Source of the DNA: Mesorhizobium loti
GTDB taxonomy: Bacteria; Pseudomonadota; Alphaproteobacteria; Rhizobiales; Rhizobiaceae
Length of the DNA: 64,000 nucleotides
Assembly: GCF_013170705.1 (NCBI RefSeq)
Contig: NZ_CP033334.1
Location: 744,001-808,000 of the forward strand
Direction: 5' to 3'
Below, piece after piece: positions 59,954 to 64,000 of this stretch. Each line of letters begins with the position of its first letter. The stretch's first letter is position 1. The notes beneath the pieces were generated by a model. That model saw only the letters and a list, made by a program, of their open reading frames with translations, had not been told where the DNA came from and did not search any database. The position numbers and the translations under genes were made by a program.

Positions 59954-61702
59954 TTAGCCGGCGCGCTGCCTGTCCGTCGCCTTGCGGTCAATTGTCAGAC
60001 CGTCCGCCGACAGGACCACGCCGAATTTTTGGGCGGCTTCCTCGGAGGTGTAGTACCCCAGCGCCACGTCGCGCTGCACCTGATCGGCGTCGCGCTCGCG
60101 CGGATCGCCATAACCGCCGCCGCCAGGCGTGCCGACGCGCACGCGGTCGCCGGCCTTGAGCGGGATGTCCTGCTCCTTGGAGAGATGCGGCGGCACATGT
60201 TCCTCGCCATTGCGGAAGACGGTGACGGTGTTGACCGCGCCATCCCCGCCGCCGAGCGCGCCTTGCGGGCCGAAGCGGCCGTGATCCATGACGAAGGAGG
60301 CGCGCGCATCGCCGCGCAGGATTTCCACCTCATAGGCGAGGCCGAAACCGCCGCGATGCTTGCCGGCGCCACCGGAGCCTTCGCGCAAGGCATAGTGGCG
60401 ATAGAGCACGGGAAAAGCCTGCTCCATGATCTCGACCGGCGGCGATTTGGAAATGCCGATGGTCGAGCAACCATTGGTCAGGCCGTCATGGCCCGAATTG
60501 CCGCCATAGCCGCCGCCGGAGATCTGGTACATGACGTAATCGCGGCCGCGCGCCGGATCGTTGCCGCCAAGCGCGAAATTGCCGCTGGAGCCGGCGGGGG
60601 CGGCCGTCACCTTGTCCGGCAGCGCCTGCACCATGGCCGCGAAAACCGCCTCGGCGATGCGCTGCGAGACTTCCGCCGCACAGCCCGAGACCGGGCGTGG
60701 GTATTTGGCGTCCAGGAAAGTGCCTTCCGGCCGCTTGACGATCAAGGGTTCGAAGGCCCCGGCGCTAATCGGCACATCCGGGAAGATGTGCCGCATGGCG
60801 AGATAGACCGATGACAGGGTCGTCGCCAGCACGCTGTTCATCGGCCCGGCGCAAGGTTTCGACGAACCGGTAAAATCGAAGGTCAGCGTATCGCCCTGCT
60901 TTTCGACGGCGAGCGCGATGGTCAGCGGTTCATTGACCACCCCGTCGGAATCGACAAAGGCTTTCGAGCGGTAGGTGCCGTCGGGAATGGCCGCGATGTT
61001 GGCGCGCATCTGCTCGGCGGCACGGCGGCGCAGCTCGGCGATCGCCTCGACAACAGTTTCGTCGCCGTAACGATCAAGGATTCCGTTGAGCCTGTCCTGC
61101 CCGATCAGCAGCGCCGCGGCCTGGGCCCTGATATCGCCGATGCGCTGGTCGGCGACACGGATGTTGGAACAGATGATGGCGTAGATCTCGGGATCGAGCA
61201 CGCCCTTCTTGAACAGTTTTACCGGCGGCAGCCGCAGGCCTTCCTGCTCGACGGCAGTGGCGGAGGCGGAAAAGCCGCCCGGCACCGAGCCGCCAATATC
61301 AGGCCAATGGCCGGTGTTGGATAGCCAGCAGAAGATCTTGCCGCCCCGGTAGACCGGCATGACGAAGCGCACATCCATCAGATGCGTGCCGCCGAGATAG
61401 GGATCGTTGACGATGTAGATGTCGCCAGGCTCCGGAGCCAGGCAGCGGCCGTCGGCGATCATCTCGATCACCGTTTTGGTCGAATACTGCATGACGCCGA
61501 CGAACACCGGCAGGCCCTGGCTGCCCTGTGCGATCAGCGAACCGTCGACCGCCGAATAGATGCCGTCGGAGCGGTCATTGGCCTCGGCGATGACCGGCGA
61601 GAAGGCGGCACGGGAAAAGGTCAGGTCCATCTCGTCACAGACCTGCTGCAAGGCGGCCTGGAGAACCGAAAGCGTGATGGCGTCGAGCTTTGCCTCGGGC
61701 AT
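59954..61702 (-). CDS. hyuB: Hydantoinase B/oxoprolinase subunit (HyuB)
   Basis: 582 residues. HyuB features: TLSVLQAALQQVCDEMDLTFSRAAFSPVIAEANDRSDGIY, DIYIVNDPYLGGTHLMDVRFVMPVY, GHWPDIGGSVPGGFSASAT, and near the C-terminus YRHYALREGSGGAGKHRGGFGL and VGTPGGGGYGDPRERD. With HyuA it forms an ATP-dependent ring-opening amidohydrolase for 5-oxoproline, N-methylhydantoin or relatives. It starts 1 base after the hyuA stop. Confidence 0.93.
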   Translation of the reverse strand: MPEAKLDAITLSVLQAALQQVCDEMDLTFSRAAFSPVIAEANDRSDGIYSAVDGSLIAQGSQGLPVFVGVMQYSTKTVIEMIADGRCLAPEPGDIYIVNDPYLGGTHLMDVRFVMPVYRGGKIFCWLSNTGHWPDIGGSVPGGFSASATAVEQEGLRLPPVKLFKKGVLDPEIYAIICSNIRVADQRIGDIRAQAAALLIGQDRLNGILDRYGDETVVEAIAELRRRAAEQMRANIAAIPDGTYRSKAFVDSDGVVNEPLTIALAVEKQGDTLTFDFTGSSKPCAGPMNSVLATTLSSVYLAMRHIFPDVPISAGAFEPLIVKRPEGTFLDAKYPRPVSGCAAEVSQRIAEAVFAAMVQALPDKVTAAPAGSSGNFALGGNDPARGRDYVMYQISGGGYGGNSGHDGLTNGCSTIGISKSPPVEIMEQAFPVLYRHYALREGSGGAGKHRGGFGLAYEVEILRGDARASFVMDHGRFGPQGALGGGDGAVNTVTVFRNGEEHVPPHLSKEQDIPLKAGDRVRVGTPGGGGYGDPRERDADQVQRDVALGYYTSEEAAQKFGVVLSADGLTIDRKATDRQRAG

Positions 61703-61703
61703 C

Positions 61704-63788
61704 TCAGGCCTCGCCTATGTCGATGATGATGTTGCCGTCGGCATCCGAGCGCGCTCGATCGCCGGGTTCAAGCACGGTCGTGGCGTCCATCTGTTCGAGG
61801 ATCGCCGGGCCTTGGATGACGGCATCGAGCGGCAGTTTTTCCCTGATATAGACCGGCGTGTCGTGCCAACGCCCGGCATACCAGACCGGGCGGATCTCAC
61901 GCCGTGCCTCGTCCAGCGTTTTCGCGCGCCCCGCCGGATCGATCAGCCGCGACAGGTCGATCGCCGGGCGCACGCCGGTCACCGAGGTGTTGAGGTTGAC
62001 CAGGTTGGCGCGGATCTCCGGCAGCTCGACCTTGAAGCGGGCGAAATAGGCTTTTTCGAACAGGGCCTGCAGCTCGTTGCGACTGACTGTCGAGGACGGC
62101 AGCGGCACGTTGATGATGTGGGTCTGGCCGACGAACTGCATGTCGGCGGAATGGGTGACGCGTATCGTCTCCGGCTTCACCGCTTCCTTGCCGATCAGCT
62201 CCTCACCTTCGTTTCGGTGCCGTTCCAATACAGCGTGAAGTTGGGTTTCATCGAGCACGGCCACGGGCTGGTTGACGGTGTTGACGAAGTCGTGGCGCAG
62301 GTCCGCGACGACGCAGCCTAGCGCATTGGTGATGCCGGGGCGCGCCGGCACCAGCACCTTGGGCAGGCCGAGCTCGCGAGCGAGCGCGGTGGCGTGCAGG
62401 GGACCGGCGCCGCCGAAGGCGAACAGCGCGAAATCGCGCGGGTCATGGCCGCGCGACACCGACACCATGCGGATGGCGCCGGCCATCTTCATGTTGCCGA
62501 GCCTGAGCACCGCACCCGCCGCCTCGACGCCGGACAGGCCCGTCGCCCTGCCGATCCTGTCTTCGAAGATGCCGGTGACGCGCTCCACGGTGACTGGGTT
62601 TTCGACGGCCAGCAGCTTCTTCGGCGCGAGCCGGCCGAGCACCAGATTGGCGTCGGTGATGGTCGGCTCCAGGCCGCCGCGGCCATAGCAGATCGGGCCG
62701 GGATTGGCGCCGGCGCTTTCCGGGCCGATCTGGATCAGGCCGGCGGCATCGACGCGCGCGATCGAACCGCCGCCGGCGCCGACCGTGTGCACCGCCACCA
62801 TCGGCACGTGGATCGGCATGGCATATTCGATCTCGATCTCGTTCGAGACCGCCGGCTCGGCGTTGCGGATCAGCGCCACGTCGGTCGAGGTGCCGCCCAT
62901 GTCGTAGGTGACGAGGTTTTCGAAGCCGGCGCGCTTGCCCGTATAGGCAGCGGCAATCACCCCGGAGGCCGGACCGGACATGACGGTCTTGGCCGATTCA
63001 CGTGTGACGAAGCGGGCCGAGATCATGCCGCCATTGCCGTTCATGATCAGGAAGTCGCGGGCATAGCCTTTGGCGGCCAATTCCTTGCGCAGCCGCTCGA
63101 CATAGCGCTCGAGGATCGGCTGCACCGAGGCGTTGACCGAAGCGGTAACGCCGCGCTCGAATTCGCGCGCTTCCGACAGCAGCGCATGGCCCGTGGTGAT
63201 GTAGCCGTTCGGCCAGAGCTCGGCGGCGATCTCGGCGGCGCGCCGCTCGTGCGAAGGGTTGGCGTAGGCGTGCAGGAAATGGATGACGAGGGATTCGCAG
63301 CCGGCCGCGATCAGCGTCTTCACCGCTTCACGCATCCCGGCCTCGTCGAGCGGCGTGCGCACCGCACCCGAAGCCTCGACGCGCTCCGACACTTCGAGCC
63401 TGAGATTGCGCGGGATGACGGGAACGAAGGTGCCAGTCATGCCATAGGGTTGCGGCCGTGTGCGCCGGCCAAGCTCGATCACGTCGCGAAAACCAAGCGT
63501 GGTGATCATGCCGGTCCTGGCCAGCCGGCGCTCGAGCACCGCATTGGTCGTTGTGGTGGTGCCATGGACGATGAGGTCGATGCCGTCGATGGGAAATCCG
63601 GTGGCGCCGAGTGCCGAAACCACGCCGAAGGCCTGGTTGTCGACCGTGGTCGGGGTTTTGGCGATGTGCACCTTGCCGCCGTGCCTGCCGTCGATCAGAA
63701 GCAGGTCGGTGAAGGTTCCGCCGACATCGATGCCGGCCACGACGCTGCCCAGGGAATCCGGCGGCTGCACCGAAAAATTCTCTTTCAT
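61704..63788 (-). CDS. hyuA: Hydantoinase A/oxoprolinase subunit (HyuA)
   Basis: 694 residues. N-terminal actin-like part: VVAGIDVGGTFTDLLLIDG and GATGFPIDGIDLIVHGTTTTTNAVLERR. Middle: MISARFVTRESAKTVMSGPASGVIAAAY, YDMGGTSTDVALI, HTVGAGGGSIARVDAAGLIQIGPESAGANPGPICYGRGG. The ATP-binding subunit, family range about 680-700 residues. Target is 5-oxoproline or a hydantoin; the sequence alone does not decide. It is first in its operon, with a GTATAC palindrome about 85 bases upstream. Confidence 0.93.
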   Translation of the reverse strand: MKENFSVQPPDSLGSVVAGIDVGGTFTDLLLIDGRHGGKVHIAKTPTTVDNQAFGVVSALGATGFPIDGIDLIVHGTTTTTNAVLERRLARTGMITTLGFRDVIELGRRTRPQPYGMTGTFVPVIPRNLRLEVSERVEASGAVRTPLDEAGMREAVKTLIAAGCESLVIHFLHAYANPSHERRAAEIAAELWPNGYITTGHALLSEAREFERGVTASVNASVQPILERYVERLRKELAAKGYARDFLIMNGNGGMISARFVTRESAKTVMSGPASGVIAAAYTGKRAGFENLVTYDMGGTSTDVALIRNAEPAVSNEIEIEYAMPIHVPMVAVHTVGAGGGSIARVDAAGLIQIGPESAGANPGPICYGRGGLEPTITDANLVLGRLAPKKLLAVENPVTVERVTGIFEDRIGRATGLSGVEAAGAVLRLGNMKMAGAIRMVSVSRGHDPRDFALFAFGGAGPLHATALARELGLPKVLVPARPGITNALGCVVADLRHDFVNTVNQPVAVLDETQLHAVLERHRNEGEELIGKEAVKPETIRVTHSADMQFVGQTHIINVPLPSSTVSRNELQALFEKAYFARFKVELPEIRANLVNLNTSVTGVRPAIDLSRLIDPAGRAKTLDEARREIRPVWYAGRWHDTPVYIREKLPLDAVIQGPAILEQMDATTVLEPGDRARSDADGNIIIDIGEA

Positions 63789-63870
63789 TGTCGAAACCCG
63801 AAATGCTGGGACTACGGATACGGCACAGTTTGGAAAGGTGTTTCGCGACGGTATCTTGACGCAAATATCG

Positions 63871-63880
63871 TTTGTATACT
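63871..63880. promoter_or_regulatory. GntR(FCD) operator-like site 2, upstream of hyuA
   Basis: TTTGTATACTA surrounds the palindrome GTATAC. The reverse strand TTAGTATACAAAC aligns with AATTGTATACAAAA at 22459-22472. It sits 83-92 bases before the hyuA start, where a repressor would act. The remaining 63881-64000 shows nothing I can name. Confidence 0.5.
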
Positions 63881-64000
63881 AATAAATTCCGGACACAAGA
63901 GCTTACCGCCTTGGAGTGTGCGAGCAGCACGCCGGAACCTGAATGGTTCGGGCGCGCAGGAAAAGGTTTGGCGCCAGCGCCCCGGTTGGGCCAGAAAGTT

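Overview
The window is GC-rich DNA of an alphaproteobacterium. The rpmH-rnpA-yidC operon, the density of ABC importers (five complete systems plus one orphan binding protein), the Rhizobiales-type regulators and two families of short intergenic repeats all point to a Rhizobiales chromosome, most probably Mesorhizobium or a close relative. The genus is inferred from gene style only. I see no phage, integrase, transposase, plasmid replication gene, rRNA or CRISPR array.

Layout. 1-9.3 kb is core-like: a partial CatB/Vat acetyltransferase, a MarR-EmrA-EmrB efflux operon, a fasciclin protein, yidC-rnpA-rpmH with a strong promoter, and an orphan sensor kinase. A tRNA-Arg(ACG) at 9.6 kb is followed by a patchwork region (9.7-20.2 kb). 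It holds an FAD oxidase/LysR pair, fragments of an HWE histidine kinase, a cyclase-type gene, a DHFR-like gene and a livH gene, and an intact five-gene operon: a GlcG/HbpS protein, a MetX-like hydrolase and an NMT1-type ABC importer, headed by a LuxR-type regulator and two inverted repeats. This operon is the least familiar module in the window.

20.2-30.8 kb holds an SDR, two tiny ORFs and a GntR(FCD)-controlled operon: polyamine-type ABC importer, gamma-glutamyltransferase, Pcs60/AAE3-type (oxalyl) CoA ligase and ketopantoate-reductase-like enzyme. 30.8-33.3 kb has small or poorly characterised genes. 33.5-38.1 kb is a complete livJGFHM importer. 38.4-44.2 kb is a three-gene surface-polysaccharide cluster ending in a 1198-residue WbsX-GT4-GT2 fusion. 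44.3-52.2 kb is an amide operon: AmiC sensor, AmiR antiterminator, peptide-type ABC importer and formamidase/acetamidase, with overlaps or short gaps throughout. 52.7-55.4 kb is metQNI. 55.4-57.6 kb has a TetR/SDR divergent pair and a broken second SDR. 57.9-63.8 kb is an operon of hydantoinase/oxoprolinase A and B, an orphan amino-acid binding protein and a GcvT-like folate enzyme.

How parts may work together: a GTATAC-centred palindrome lies upstream of the gamma-glutamyltransferase operon and a near copy lies upstream of hyuA. This suggests that one GntR regulator links gamma-glutamyl compound uptake and cleavage with 5-oxoproline or hydantoin hydrolysis. The amide operon looks self-contained for import, hydrolysis and sensing. 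Its regulators are placed first rather than last as in Pseudomonas ami.
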